Notes: generated from the letters alone by a model not told the origin. Positions 8,318 to 17,551 are shown, numbered from the stretch's first letter. The stretch is 64,000 nt of DNA from Stenotrophomonas beteli (GCF_001431665.1 NZ_LLXV01000040.1:1-64000); one strand, 5' to 3'. A program made the numbers and translations.

Positions 8318-10153
8318 ATGCAAGGCGAACAGCGCGCACGGACGATATTTCTCTGGTTATGGACGCTGGTCACAGCGGCCAAGCTGGTGGTGGCTGCGCG
8401 CTTGCCGCTTTTTGTCGATGAAGCCTTCTATTGGCAGGAAGGCCAGCACCTGGCCGCCGCCTATTCCGATCTGCCCGGATTGACCGCATGGCTGGCGCGG
8501 CTGGGCGTGGAGATCGGCGGAGGCCACGTGCTCGGGTTGCGGCTGCCGTTCCTGGCCATCGGTGCCCTGCTGCCGTTGCTGGTGGTACGCATCGCAACGC
8601 GCTGGTTCGGCAATGTCGCCGGCTGGCAGGCCGGCAGCTTGACCTTGTTGATGCCGTTGTCGGCCACGCTGGGCCTGCTGGCGGTGCCGGACGTGCCGAT
8701 GGCGCTGGCGGCGGTGATCTGCCTGAGTGCCGGCGCACGACTGCTGCACAGCGTGGATGCGTCCTCGGCGATGAAGCTGGCACTGGGCCTGCTGATCGGT
8801 GCGCTCAGCCACTACCGTTTCATCGGCGTCATCGGCGTTGGCTTCATCGCCTTGCTGGCGCTGCCGCAGGGCCGGCGCATGCTGGCCGATCCGCGCGTCT
8901 GGGTGGCATTGGCGGTGGGCGTGCTGGCGTGGCTGCCGCTGCTGGCGTGGAACGCGGACAACCACGATGCCGGCCTGAAGTTCCAGGTGGTCGAACGTCA
9001 TCCCTGGGCCTTCGAGTGGAACGGGCTCTGGTTCCTGGTGATCCAGCCGATGCTGGTGACGCCGATCCTGTGCATCGCGATGTGGAAGGTGGCGCTGGCC
9101 GGTACCCGCAGCGGTGGCGGCGCGCGCGTGCAGTGGCGTTACTTCGGCCTGGTCGGCGGCGTGTCGACGCTGGGCATCTTCGTGCTGGGCTTCTTCACCG
9201 ACGTTGAACGGATCAGCTTCCACTGGCCGCTGCCGGGCTACCTGGCGCTGCTGGTGGCGGTGCCGGTGGTGCTCAACGGCTGGCCGCGCTTGCTGCGCCG
9301 CGCCGGGTGGTGGCTGGCGGCGGCTGGTGCAGTGCTGGCCTTCGGCTACTACCTGATGGCGTCGACCCCGGCGCTGCGCGAACAGCTGGCCGGCAGCAAG
9401 TACTACCCGCGCAACTTCGCCGGTTGGCAGCCACTGGCGGTGGCCGTGCGCGACGAACTGCGGCAGATGCCGCAGGGCACGCGCATCCTGGCGGGCAACT
9501 TCAAGGTGGGCGCCGAACTGGGCTTCCAGCTGCATGCCGGTGACATCGAGGTGCTGCCGCATCCGCTCAACGACAAGCACGGGCGGACCGCGCAGCTGGC
9601 GCAGTGGAACCTGCTGCACGATGGCCAGCGCGGTGCGCCGATGCTGCTGGTGCTGTCACCCAGCGATCAGCGCTATCGCGATCTGCTGGCGCGCTACCAC
9701 GCCATCTGCGAGCAGGTGGGACCGTTGCCTGCGCCGCGTGTGGTCAGCAGCGATCATGGATTCCAGCGCTTCCTGTTGTTCCGCCTGCCCGCGCAGCGCG
9801 CGCCGGGCCCCTGCGTCACCCCGGCAATGGCGTGGCTGGATTCGCCGGCCAACGGTCAGCCGGTGTCCGGCACGCTGGCAATCAAGGGGTGGGCGTTCAA
9901 GGATGGTGCCGGGCTGGAGCGCGTGGAGATCCTGGTCGATGGCCGCCGCATCGGCGATGCGCGTTATGGGCGTGTGTTCGATGTCCGTCACACCTGGCCG
10001 GAGAGCACCGATCCGCAACATCCGGCGGTGGGTTTCGATTCGGTGCTCGATACCACGACGCTGCAACCGGGCCGGCATTGGCTGGGCCTGCGCCTGCACG
10101 GGCGTGATGGCAGTGTTGAAGAATGGCAGGAGCAGCCGTTCGAGGTTCGTTGA
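8318..10153 (+). CDS. GT-C family membrane glycosyltransferase with C-terminal Ig-like domain
   Basis: A 611-aa polytopic protein of the ArnT/PMT (GT39/GT83) type. The first periplasmic loop carries the acidic pair in LFVDEAFYWQEG (D34/E35), the usual catalytic site of lipid-phosphosugar-dependent GT-C enzymes. Some ten hydrophobic segments follow. From about residue 506 a separate domain starts (DSPANGQPVSGTLAIKGWAF) that resembles a bacterial Ig-like fold. It probably transfers a sugar from a polyprenyl-phosphate donor to an envelope acceptor; donor and acceptor cannot be read from sequence. It is divergent from moxR. Confidence 0.8.
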   Translation: MQGEQRARTIFLWLWTLVTAAKLVVAARLPLFVDEAFYWQEGQHLAAAYSDLPGLTAWLARLGVEIGGGHVLGLRLPFLAIGALLPLLVVRIATRWFGNVAGWQAGSLTLLMPLSATLGLLAVPDVPMALAAVICLSAGARLLHSVDASSAMKLALGLLIGALSHYRFIGVIGVGFIALLALPQGRRMLADPRVWVALAVGVLAWLPLLAWNADNHDAGLKFQVVERHPWAFEWNGLWFLVIQPMLVTPILCIAMWKVALAGTRSGGGARVQWRYFGLVGGVSTLGIFVLGFFTDVERISFHWPLPGYLALLVAVPVVLNGWPRLLRRAGWWLAAAGAVLAFGYYLMASTPALREQLAGSKYYPRNFAGWQPLAVAVRDELRQMPQGTRILAGNFKVGAELGFQLHAGDIEVLPHPLNDKHGRTAQLAQWNLLHDGQRGAPMLLVLSPSDQRYRDLLARYHAICEQVGPLPAPRVVSSDHGFQRFLLFRLPAQRAPGPCVTPAMAWLDSPANGQPVSGTLAIKGWAFKDGAGLERVEILVDGRRIGDARYGRVFDVRHTWPESTDPQHPAVGFDSVLDTTTLQPGRHWLGLRLHGRDGSVEEWQEQPFEVR

Positions 10154-10166
10154 GGTCCTCTGGTCC

Positions 10167-10253
10167 TGTAGAGCCGAGCCGATGCTCGGCTGCTTCCGCT
10201 TCAGATGGCGGGCGGCCTCGAAAAAAGCAGTCGAGCATGGCTCGACTCTACAG
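10167..10253. repeat. Inverted pair of GTAG-headed REPs (SMAG)
   Basis: One copy (10167-10193) reads GTAGAGCCGAGCC then GCTCGGCTGC. A second copy (10228-10253) is in the opposite orientation, GCAGTCGAGC then CTCGACTCTAC. Together they form a BIME-like inverted pair between the convergent glycosyltransferase (plus) and maf (minus) genes. The A-run between them could help termination on the minus-to-plus boundary. Confidence 0.85.
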
Positions 10254-10277
10254 ATCGAGGGGCGCGCCCCCCGCAGT

Positions 10278-10847
10278 TCACGGCACCGCAAACCCTGCCT
10301 TGCGCAGCAACCCGCACAGCGCGATCAGCGGCAGGCCGATCAGTGCGCTCGGGTCGCGGTTGTCGATCGCCTCGAACAGGCTGATGCCCAGGCCCTCGCA
10401 TTTGAAGCTGCCGGCGCAGTCCAGCGGTTGTTCGGCGGCCACGTAGCGGGCGATCTCCGCCTGTTCCAGCGTGCGGAAGCGCACCTCGGTCATGTCGAGC
10501 GCAGCCCGCGATTCTCCGTCGCGAGTGAGACTGATGGCGGTATGGAAGCGCACCGTCTGCCCGGACATGGCCGCCAGCTGTGCGCAGGCGGCCTCGGCCG
10601 TGCCGGGCTTGCCCAGCGGCTGTCCGTTCAGGTCCGCCACCTGGTCCGAGCCGATCACCCAGGCGCCGGGAAGGCGGGCGGCCACCTCGGCGGCCTTGGC
10701 GGCGGCCAGGCGGACGGCCAGGGCCTGCGGTGCCTCGCCGCGCAGCGGGGTCTCGTCAACCTCCGGGCGCACGCAGTCAAAAGGCAGTCCCAGCCGTTGC
10801 AGCAGCTCGCGGCGGTAGCGGGACGTGGAGGCCAGGACCAGTGACAT
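10278..10847 (-). CDS. maf: Maf-family nucleotide pyrophosphatase
   Basis: A 189-aa Maf/Ham1-superfamily NTP pyrophosphatase. It opens MSLVLASTSRYRRELLQRLG, the Maf signature (S/T-SxRR-x-LL), followed by EVDETP, the catalytic-region GSDQVADLNG and the late GSFKCEGLG. The SDQV and CAGSFK variants suggest the YceF (m7GTP) subgroup. The open frame continues upstream to 11468 without homology and overlaps yceD, so the ATG at 10847 is chosen. It is divergent from yceD-rpmF, matching the maf/yceD/rpmF arrangement seen in other gammaproteobacteria. Confidence 0.93.
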   Translation of the reverse strand: MSLVLASTSRYRRELLQRLGLPFDCVRPEVDETPLRGEAPQALAVRLAAAKAAEVAARLPGAWVIGSDQVADLNGQPLGKPGTAEAACAQLAAMSGQTVRFHTAISLTRDGESRAALDMTEVRFRTLEQAEIARYVAAEQPLDCAGSFKCEGLGISLFEAIDNRDPSALIGLPLIALCGLLRKAGFAVP

Positions 10848-10961
10848 GCGACAATACCGGGGCAGGGCGGGGCAGTCTGGCCCGTCGCTGGCGCCTACAG
10901 CAAGACCCTGTATGGCGGGCATTTGACAGTTGCCGCCCCGATCCTTAGTATTCAGCGGCTT

Positions 10962-11471
10962 ATGTCCGCGAACGTGCCCGAAACGCTGGATGCCTGGCGG
11001 ATGGTTGTAGCGCGAAGGCGCTTCGACGGTCAGGTGTCCCTGGCTGAATTGACCCGCCTGCAGGGGTTGGTCGCCGATACCGACGGTGAGTGTGTCTACT
11101 CGCTTGAATTCGGTCGCGACGACGTCTTGCGGGTATCCTATGTGGAACTGACCATCGATACCGCGTTGCCGCTGACCTGTCAGCGCAGCATGCAGCGATT
11201 CCTGTTGCCGGTGAAGGTGACCCAGAGGCTTGGCCTGATCCGCGACGAGGACGAGGAATCGTCCCTGCCGGAGGAATACGAGGCGTTGCTGGTGCCGGAA
11301 GATGGCCAGCTCAAGCCGCTGGATCTGGTCGAGGACGAATTGGTGCTGGCGGTGCCGGTGGTACCGCTGTCGCCCGACGGTGAAGCAGTCGACAAGGACT
11401 GGGCGCCGAGCGAAGAAGAAACGAAGAAGGCCAACCCGTTTGCGGCGTTGGCGGCATTGAAGAAACAATAG
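10962..11471 (+). CDS. yceD: YceD/DUF177 family protein
   Basis: A 169-aa acidic protein of the DUF177 (YceD) family, which nearly always precedes rpmF and is linked to 23S rRNA or ribosome accumulation. The conserved core is [16 protein letters not shown] and, later, [12 protein letters not shown]. The first cysteine of the pair usually seen in the family is present as C in GECVYSLEF. The ATG at 10962 gives the family length. rpmF follows after 107 bases. Confidence 0.9.
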   Translation: MSANVPETLDAWRMVVARRRFDGQVSLAELTRLQGLVADTDGECVYSLEFGRDDVLRVSYVELTIDTALPLTCQRSMQRFLLPVKVTQRLGLIRDEDEESSLPEEYEALLVPEDGQLKPLDLVEDELVLAVPVVPLSPDGEAVDKDWAPSEEETKKANPFAALAALKKQ

Positions 11472-11578
11472 CAGCCGGTTGTCGTCGGCGGCTGCGGCGA
11501 AAGCGAAAAGTGTGCTGGGCGCTGGCGTCCTGTGCGACGAAACGACGAAGCAAAACGAACCGAGTTTGGAGCAATCCC

Positions 11579-11773
11579 ATGGCTGTCCAGAAATCCCGTG
11601 TTACCCCGTCCCGTCGCGGCCAGCGTCGTTCGCATGACGCCCTGAGCGCCAAGCAGCTGTCGACCGACCCGACCACCGGCGAAGTGCATCTGCGTCACCA
11701 CATCACTGCTGACGGTTTCTACCGCGGCAAGAAGGTCATCCAGACCAAGACCTCGGCCGTCGAAGAAGATTGA
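11579..11773 (+). CDS. rpmF: 50S ribosomal protein L32
   Basis: A 64-aa basic protein, [20 protein letters not shown], the L32 signature, with the LHLRHH-type histidine region and GFYRGKKV near the C-terminus. It is the cysteine-free (zinc-independent) form. It is part of the large ribosomal subunit. A purine-rich GGAGCAA precedes the start. It is followed at 89 bases by fabH with no plsX in between. Confidence 0.97.
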   Translation: MAVQKSRVTPSRRGQRRSHDALSAKQLSTDPTTGEVHLRHHITADGFYRGKKVIQTKTSAVEED

Positions 11774-11861
11774 TGTGCCGGGAAGGCCGCTGCCTCCGGG
11801 CAGCGGCCTTTGCCTTCTTTCCCGGGCGTGCCGGTGATCGGCGGCCCGCGCAACAGGAAAC

Positions 11862-12842
11862 ATGATGAGCAAGCGGATCTACTCGAGGATCGCGGGCACC
11901 GGTAGCTATTTGCCGGAGAAAGTCCTGACCAACGCCGACCTGGAAAAAATGGTCGAAACCTCGGATGAGTGGATCCAGTCGCGCACCGGAATTCGTGAAC
12001 GGCACATCGCGGCCGAAGGCGAAACCACCAGCGATCTCGGCTACCAGGCCGCGCTGCGCGCACTTGAAGCGGCCGGCATCGACGCTTCGCAGCTCGACAT
12101 GATCGTGGTCGGCACGACCACGCCTGACCTCATTTTCCCCTCCACCGCGTGCCTGATCCAGGCCAAGCTCGGTGTGGCGGGCTGCCCTGCTTTCGACGTC
12201 AATGCGGCCTGCTCGGGCTTCGTGTTCGCGTTGGGCGTGGCCGACAAGTTCATCCGTTCCGGCGATTGCAGGCATGTGCTGGTGATCGGCACCGAAACGC
12301 TGACCCGCATGGTCGACTGGAACGATCGCACCACCTGCGTGCTGTTCGGTGATGGCGCTGGCGCCGTGGTGCTCAAGGCCGACGAAGAAACCGGCATTCT
12401 CAGCACCCACCTGCATGCCGATGGCAGCAAGAAGGAACTTCTGTGGAACCCGGTCGGCGTTTCGACCGGCTTCAAGGACGGCGCCAACGGCGGTGGCACC
12501 ATCAACATGAAGGGCAACGACGTGTTCAAGTACGCCGTCAAGGCGTTGGACTCGGTCGTGGACGAGACCCTGGCCGCCAATGGCCTGGACAAGTCCGACC
12601 TGGATTGGCTGATCCCGCACCAGGCCAACCTGCGCATCATCGAAGCCACCGCCAAGCGCCTGGAGATGTCGATGGACCAGGTGGTGGTGACCGTCGACAA
12701 GCACGGCAACACCTCGTCCGGCTCGGTGCCGCTGGCGCTGGACGCCGCGGTGCGCTCGGGCAAGGTCGAGCGTGGCCAGCTGCTGCTGCTGGAAGCCTTT
12801 GGTGGCGGCTTCACCTGGGGTTCGGCCCTGCTGCGCTATTGA
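11862..12842 (+). CDS. fabH: Beta-ketoacyl-ACP synthase III
   Basis: Starts fatty-acid synthesis by condensing an acyl-CoA primer with malonyl-ACP. The 326-aa sequence has the full triad: Cys117 in AACSGF, His253 in IPHQANLRI, Asn283 in GNTSSGS. The C-terminal [13 protein letters not shown] is typical. A GGAAAC ribosome site precedes two consecutive ATG codons (11862/11865), either of which could be used. It heads the fab cluster, and the hairpin after it separates it from the kinase-like gene. Confidence 0.97.
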   Translation: MMSKRIYSRIAGTGSYLPEKVLTNADLEKMVETSDEWIQSRTGIRERHIAAEGETTSDLGYQAALRALEAAGIDASQLDMIVVGTTTPDLIFPSTACLIQAKLGVAGCPAFDVNAACSGFVFALGVADKFIRSGDCRHVLVIGTETLTRMVDWNDRTTCVLFGDGAGAVVLKADEETGILSTHLHADGSKKELLWNPVGVSTGFKDGANGGGTINMKGNDVFKYAVKALDSVVDETLAANGLDKSDLDWLIPHQANLRIIEATAKRLEMSMDQVVVTVDKHGNTSSGSVPLALDAAVRSGKVERGQLLLLEAFGGGFTWGSALLRY

Positions 12843-12872
12843 TAGTGCAAGTTACGACAACGTGAAGTCTGT

Positions 12873-12899
12873 CGTTACGGCCCCTCTGGGGCCGTAACG
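12873..12899. terminator. Hairpin after fabH
   Basis: A perfect 12-bp stem, CGTTACGGCCCC paired with GGGGCCGTAACG around a TCT loop. Only a weak T stretch (CGTTTAGG) follows, so it may be a partial terminator or an mRNA-end stabiliser between fabH and the next gene. Confidence 0.55.
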
Positions 12900-12917
12900 C
12901 GTTTAGGAGGTCCTGTC

Positions 12918-13700
12918 ATGGTTGAGCCCATCGTCATTGAAGGGCAGCGCGCCTGGCTGAAGCAGTACGGCAAGGGAAGCCGCGCACTGGCCCTGGGCCT
13001 GCTCAATGTCATCGCCCGCCGTTTTCATCTGGACGCACTGCGCCCGCCACCGCACCGCGGCGGCGATGCCGCGCGCGAAACCGAGGCCCGTCGCCTGGGT
13101 GAGCTGCAGGCGCAGGGCGTGAACGTGCCCGATGTGCTGGGCAGTGGCCATGCCGCGCTGGTGATCGGCGATAACGGCAGCTCGTTCAATACCTGCCTGC
13201 GCGAGGCCGATGACGCCCAGCGCGACCGCCTGGTGATGGCCGCCATGCTGGCCATTGCCGCAGCCCACGCGCGCGGCGCCTACTTCGGCCAGCCGCTGCC
13301 GCGTAATCTCACCTGGGATGGTGAAAAGGTCGGCTTCATCGACTTCGAGGAAGATCCGCTGGAAGTGATGGCGCTGTCCGAAGCGCAGGCCCGCGACTGG
13401 CTGATGTTCGGCTACGGCGTGGCCAAGTACTACGCCGACCGTCCCGAGCGCTTGCAGGCGATGATGGCCGAGGCGATGGGCGAGGTCCAGGCGCCGGTGC
13501 GCGAGCATGTGCATGCGGTCAGTGGCCGCCTGCGCAGCCTGGCCCGGATCTGCATGAAGCTGGGCCGCTCAGCGCGCGCGCTGGCCCATTCGATCTTCAT
13601 CACCCACGGCGCCAGCACCGCCGGGGTGCTGATGCTGGTGGGCCTGTGCGTGGATTTCCTGGCCGACGGCGATCTGGACGTGCTGCAGCTGTTCTGCTGA
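12918..13700 (+). CDS. Kinase-fold protein with altered catalytic loop
   Basis: A 260-aa protein that reads like a small BUD32/Kdo-kinase-type phosphotransferase. A nucleotide-loop-like region occurs near VLGSGHAALVIGDNG, a catalytic-loop equivalent HARGAYFGQPLPRNLTW, and a metal-binding IDFEEDP. At the usual HGD position the sequence reads FGQ, so the general base aspartate seems to be replaced by Gln while the later Asn and the metal Asp remain. The C-terminus is hydrophobic (ASTAGVLMLVGLCVDFLA), a possible membrane helix. The start ATG has a good AGGAGG-type site. It sits between fabH and fabD. Function is unknown; kinase fold is an inference. Confidence 0.6.
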   Translation: MVEPIVIEGQRAWLKQYGKGSRALALGLLNVIARRFHLDALRPPPHRGGDAARETEARRLGELQAQGVNVPDVLGSGHAALVIGDNGSSFNTCLREADDAQRDRLVMAAMLAIAAAHARGAYFGQPLPRNLTWDGEKVGFIDFEEDPLEVMALSEAQARDWLMFGYGVAKYYADRPERLQAMMAEAMGEVQAPVREHVHAVSGRLRSLARICMKLGRSARALAHSIFITHGASTAGVLMLVGLCVDFLADGDLDVLQLFC

Positions 13701-13708
13701 GGCTGATA

Positions 13709-13749
13709 GGGGTCAGATCCCTTTTCCGCAGGAAAAGGGATCTGACCCC
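13709..13749. repeat. 41-bp perfect palindrome, GGGGTCAGATCCC family copy 1
   Basis: Two 19-base arms beginning GGGGTCAGATCCCTTTTCC pair perfectly around GCA. Near-identical copies are at 47131 and 62947 in this window, and a degenerate one is at 61373. It lies between the kinase-like gene and fabD, which run in the same direction. It is not of the GTAG type. Confidence 0.85.
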
Positions 13750-13859
13750 GTTGCGCTTGCCCGGCCATTCACCATACGCGTGCATACGCGCACGTACAGA
13801 CGACACGGCATGTTCCCCCTTATCATGGCCCGCTTCGATTGCAACAAGCGGATGACCGC

Positions 13860-14804
13860 GTGACCGTATCCACCCTCGCTTTTGTCTTCCCCGGCCAGGG
13901 CTCGCAGTCTGTGGGCATGGTGGCCGAGCTGGCTGAACTGCACCCGCAGGTGCGTGACGCCTTCACCGAGGCATCCGATGGTGCCGGCGTCGACCTGTGG
14001 GCGCTGTCCCAGGGCGGCCCGGAGGAAATGCTCAACCGTACCGAATACACCCAGCCGGCCCTGCTGGCCGCAAGCATCGGTGTGTGGCGCGCCTGGAACG
14101 CCGTGGGCGGTCCGCGCCCGTCGGTGCTGGCCGGCCACAGCCTGGGCGAGTACACCGCGCTGGTCGCTTCCGGCGCGCTGAGCCTGCATGACGGTGCGCA
14201 CCTGGTGCGCCTGCGCGGCCAGCTGATGCAGGAAGCCGCACCGGCCGGCGTCGGCGCCATGGCCGCCGTGCTCGGCGCTGAAGACCAGCTGGTGCTCGAC
14301 GTCTGCGCCGAAGCCGCGGGCAGCCAGGTGGTGGTGCCGGCCAATTTCAATTCGCCGGGCCAGATCGTGATCGGCGGCGACGCCGAGGCGGTGGACCGCG
14401 CGCTGGCGTTGCTGGCCGAGAAGGGCGTGCGCAAGGCGGTCAAGCTGGCCGTCAGCGTGCCCTCGCACACCCCGTTGATGCGCGAAGCGGCCAACCGCCT
14501 CGCCGAAGTGATGGCCGGCCTGTCCTGGCAGGTGCCGCAGCTGCCGGTGGTGCAGAACGTCGATGCCAAGGTGCACGAGGGCGTGGATGCCATCCGTACC
14601 GCGCTGGTGCAGCAGCTGTACCAGCCGGTGCAGTGGACCGGCTGCGTGCAGGCGCTGGCCGCCCGTGGCGTCACCCAGGTTGCCGAGTGCGGCCCGGGCA
14701 AGGTGCTGACCGGCCTGGTCAAGCGCATCGACAAGGCCATCGACGGCCGTCCGCTGGCCACGCCGGGCGACTTCGAAGCCGCCCGCGAGGCATGGTCGGC
14801 CTGA
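13860..14804 (+). CDS. fabD: Malonyl-CoA:ACP transacylase
   Basis: Transfers malonyl from CoA to acyl carrier protein. The 314-aa product begins at a GTG (13860) giving MTVSTLAFVFPGQGSQ, which matches family N-termini; the TTG at 13839 is rejected. The nucleophile is Ser94 in AGHSLGEYTA, with the conserved Arg in VRLRGQLMQ and His in VPSHTPLM. fabG begins 82 bases later, so they are probably co-transcribed. Confidence 0.96.
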   Translation: MTVSTLAFVFPGQGSQSVGMVAELAELHPQVRDAFTEASDGAGVDLWALSQGGPEEMLNRTEYTQPALLAASIGVWRAWNAVGGPRPSVLAGHSLGEYTALVASGALSLHDGAHLVRLRGQLMQEAAPAGVGAMAAVLGAEDQLVLDVCAEAAGSQVVVPANFNSPGQIVIGGDAEAVDRALALLAEKGVRKAVKLAVSVPSHTPLMREAANRLAEVMAGLSWQVPQLPVVQNVDAKVHEGVDAIRTALVQQLYQPVQWTGCVQALAARGVTQVAECGPGKVLTGLVKRIDKAIDGRPLATPGDFEAAREAWSA

Positions 14805-14886
14805 CCTTCCCTGTTCCTGCCGACCGTACCGGTGGCCGCTGCAAGCGGTCCGGGTGCGGCGGCCGCTCCCGCCTGAGGAAAACATC

Positions 14887-15630
14887 ATGAGCAAGCCCCT
14901 GCAGGGTGAAATCGCACTGGTCACCGGTGCCAGCCGTGGCATTGGTGCCGCCATCGCCGATCTGCTGGCCGCCCAGGGCGCCACCGTCATCGGCACCGCC
15001 ACCACCGAATCCGGCGCTGCCGCGATCGGTGAGCGCCTGGCCGCCCACGGCGGTCACGGCCGTGCGCTGAACGTCACCGATGCCGCTGCGCTGCACAGCG
15101 TGCTCGACGGCATTGCCAAGGAATTCGGCCCGATCTCGATCCTGGTCAACAACGCCGGCATCACCCGCGACAATCTGCTGATGCGCATGAAGGACGAGGA
15201 CTGGGCATCGATCATCGACACCAACCTGACCAGCGTGTTCCGCACCAGCAAGGCGGTGATGCGCGGCATGATGAAGGCGCGCAAGGGCCGCATCATCAAC
15301 ATCGCATCGGTGGTGGGTGTGACTGGCAATGCCGGCCAGGCCAACTACGCCGCCGCCAAGGCCGGCATCATCGGCTTCAGCAAGTCGCTGGCCAAGGAAA
15401 TCGGTTCGCGCGGTGTCACCGTCAATGTTGTCGCACCCGGCTTCATCGACACCGACATGACCAAGGCGTTGCCGGAAGAAGCGCGTACCGCGCTGATCAA
15501 CGACATCGCCCTCGAACGCCTGGGTTCGCCGGAAGACATCGCCCATGCGGTGGCCTTCCTGGCCAGCCCGGCTGCCGGTTACATCACCGGCGAAACCCTC
15601 CATGTGAACGGCGGCATGTACATGCCGTAA
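14887..15630 (+). CDS. fabG: 3-oxoacyl-ACP reductase
   Basis: NADPH-dependent reductase of the fatty-acid elongation cycle, a 247-aa classical SDR. The cofactor motif TGASRGIG is at residues 13-20, NNAG at 88-91, and the catalytic Ser141, Tyr154 and Lys158 (YAAAK) are all present. The C-terminus ETLHVNGGMYMP is typical. The ATG at 14887 follows a GAGGAAAACATC ribosome site. It is part of fabD-fabG-acpP-fabF. Confidence 0.97.
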   Translation: MSKPLQGEIALVTGASRGIGAAIADLLAAQGATVIGTATTESGAAAIGERLAAHGGHGRALNVTDAAALHSVLDGIAKEFGPISILVNNAGITRDNLLMRMKDEDWASIIDTNLTSVFRTSKAVMRGMMKARKGRIINIASVVGVTGNAGQANYAAAKAGIIGFSKSLAKEIGSRGVTVNVVAPGFIDTDMTKALPEEARTALINDIALERLGSPEDIAHAVAFLASPAAGYITGETLHVNGGMYMP

Positions 15631-15782
15631 GCAAGGGGCGCAGGGATTGCGCCGCAAGTGGTTGATCTGCTGAGGTTTTTGCTGCGATGCAAGGCCGCGC
15701 CGGTTTCCACTACACTATCCCACGGCCATCGCCTTTGATGGCGACCACTTTTGAACCACAACTCCATCTGGAGCGAGATCCC

Positions 15783-16022
15783 ATGAGCACCATCGAAGAA
15801 CGCGTCAAGAAAATCGTCGTCGAACAGCTTGGCGTCAAGGAAGAAGAAGTCACCAACAGCGCATCGTTCGTCGATGACCTGGGCGCTGACTCGCTGGACA
15901 CCGTCGAGCTGGTGATGGCCCTGGAAGAAGAATTCGAGTGCGAGATCCCGGACGAAGAAGCCGAGAAGATCAGCACCGTGCAGGCCGCCATCGACTACAT
16001 CAAGGCCCACGTCAAGGCCTGA
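15783..16022 (+). CDS. acpP: Acyl carrier protein
   Basis: A 79-aa acidic carrier of growing acyl chains. The phosphopantetheine attachment site is Ser37 in [10 protein letters not shown]. The N-terminus [16 protein letters not shown] and length are family-typical. A GGAGCGAG ribosome site precedes the ATG. The 152-base gap after fabG contains a possible -10 element (TACACT at 15711), consistent with an extra promoter for this highly expressed gene, though no good -35 was seen. Confidence 0.98.
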   Translation: MSTIEERVKKIVVEQLGVKEEEVTNSASFVDDLGADSLDTVELVMALEEEFECEIPDEEAEKISTVQAAIDYIKAHVKA

Positions 16023-16075
16023 TGTCAGACGGCAGTGCGCGTGCGGGTTGATCCTCGCCGCGCACCGCACCCCAT

Positions 16076-16095
16076 GGGGCCGCTGTTGCGGCCCC
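16076..16095 (+). terminator. Hairpin with T-rich tail after acpP
   Basis: GGGGCCGC pairs with GCGGCCCC around TGTT and is followed by GTGTGTTTGGG. This resembles a weak intrinsic terminator or attenuator between acpP and fabF, which would allow acpP to be made in excess over fabF. Confidence 0.55.
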
Positions 16096-16165
16096 GTGTG
16101 TTTGGGCATCACATCGAAGCAAACCGAGCTACCCGCAGAAATCATCCGGGTCAGGAGAAACAGCA

Positions 16166-17428
16166 ATGAAGCGTCGCGTCGTCGTAACCGGCCTGGGTAT
16201 CGTCTCGCCGTTGGGCAATGATCTGGCCAGCAGCTGGGAAGGCATCACCCACGGTCGTTCGGGCATCGGTCCGCTGACCAACGTTTCTGATGCCTACCTG
16301 GATCGGTTCACCACCAAGATTGCAGGTGAGGTCAAGGGATTCGACATCACCGCCGACAATGAACTGTTCGGCAAGTTCCGGGTCAGCGGCAAGGATGCCA
16401 AGAAGATGGACCCGTTCATCCATTACGGCCTCGGTGCCTCGTTCATGGCCCTGCACGATTCGGGCCTGGAAATCACCGACGCCAATGCCGAGCGCATCGG
16501 CGCCATCGTCGGCGCCGGCATCGGCGGCCTGCTCGGCATCGAAGAGCAGACCATCGAGTTCCACGAAGGCAAGAAGATCTCGCCCTTCTATGTGCCCAAG
16601 ACCATCATCAACATGCTGCCGGGCCAGCTGAGCATCATCACCGGCCTGAAGGGCCCGTCGTTCTCGGCGGTGTCGGCGTGCGCGACCTCGAACCATTCCA
16701 TCGGTACCGCGATGCGCATGATCCAGTACGGCGACGCCGACGTGATGGTGGTCGGTGGTGCCGAACGTGGCTCGTCGCCGACCGCCGTGGGCGGCTTCTG
16801 CGCGATGAAGGCCATGAGCACCCGCAACGACGCCCCGGAACAGGCCTCGCGCCCGTGGGACAAGGACCGTGACGGCTTCGTGCTGGGTGACGGCGCCGGC
16901 ATCCTGATCCTGGAAGAGTACGAGCACGCCAAGGCGCGTGGCGCGAAGATCTACTGTGAACTGGCCGGCTTCGGCGCCAGCTCCGACGCGTACCACATGA
17001 CCGCACCGAGCGAGAACGGCGAAGGTGCCGCGCGCTGCATGGTCATGGCCATGAAGGACGCCGGCGTGACCCCGGAACAGGTGGGTTACCTCAACGCGCA
17101 CGGCACCTCCACGCCGCTGGGCGACCTGGGCGAAACCATGGCGATGAAGACCGCCTTCGGCGACCATGCCTACAAGATGATGGTCAGCTCCACCAAGTCG
17201 ATGACCGGCCACCTGCTGGGTGCTGCCGGCGGCGTGGAAGCGATCTTCTCGGTGATGGCGCTGCAGGACAACGTCATTCCGCCGACCATCAATCTGCAAC
17301 AGCCGGGCGAAGGCTGTGACCTGGACTACGTGCCCAACGAGGCGCGCCAGGCCAAGGTGGACGTGGTGATGTCCAATGGCTTCGGCTTCGGCGGCACCAA
17401 CGGCACGCTGATCTTCAAGCGCGTCTGA
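16166..17428 (+). CDS. fabF: Beta-ketoacyl-ACP synthase II
   Basis: Elongating condensing enzyme of fatty-acid synthesis, 420 aa. The Cys-His-His triad is visible: Cys172 in [12 protein letters not shown], His in [11 protein letters not shown], His in [10 protein letters not shown]. The opening [17 protein letters not shown] and closing [16 protein letters not shown] are family hallmarks. A CAGGAGAAAC ribosome site precedes the ATG. It is the last gene of the fab block proper. Confidence 0.97.
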   Translation: MKRRVVVTGLGIVSPLGNDLASSWEGITHGRSGIGPLTNVSDAYLDRFTTKIAGEVKGFDITADNELFGKFRVSGKDAKKMDPFIHYGLGASFMALHDSGLEITDANAERIGAIVGAGIGGLLGIEEQTIEFHEGKKISPFYVPKTIINMLPGQLSIITGLKGPSFSAVSACATSNHSIGTAMRMIQYGDADVMVVGGAERGSSPTAVGGFCAMKAMSTRNDAPEQASRPWDKDRDGFVLGDGAGILILEEYEHAKARGAKIYCELAGFGASSDAYHMTAPSENGEGAARCMVMAMKDAGVTPEQVGYLNAHGTSTPLGDLGETMAMKTAFGDHAYKMMVSSTKSMTGHLLGAAGGVEAIFSVMALQDNVIPPTINLQQPGEGCDLDYVPNEARQAKVDVVMSNGFGFGGTNGTLIFKRV

Positions 17429-17465
17429 CCGAGTTGTGGCGTCGGGCCATGCTCGACGTCGCATT

Positions 17466-17551
17466 GGTAGAGTCGACGGTTAGTCGACTGCCTTTCGATC
17501 CGCCGCGGTGATCGTTGATGGGAAAGCAGTCGACTGACAGTCGACTCTACC
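17466..17551. repeat. Inverted pair of GTAG REPs before pabB
   Basis: The first copy (17466-17492) is GGTAGAGTCGAC then GTCGACTGCC. The second (17526-17551) is its inverse, GCAGTCGACTG then CAGTCGACTCTACC. Together they form a BIME-like unit between fabF and pabB. Confidence 0.85.

Noticed and set aside
10278-11468. A 396-aa maf fusion protein
   Set aside because: The extra 207 residues upstream of 10847 are antisense to yceD and lack homology, so it is only a long open frame.
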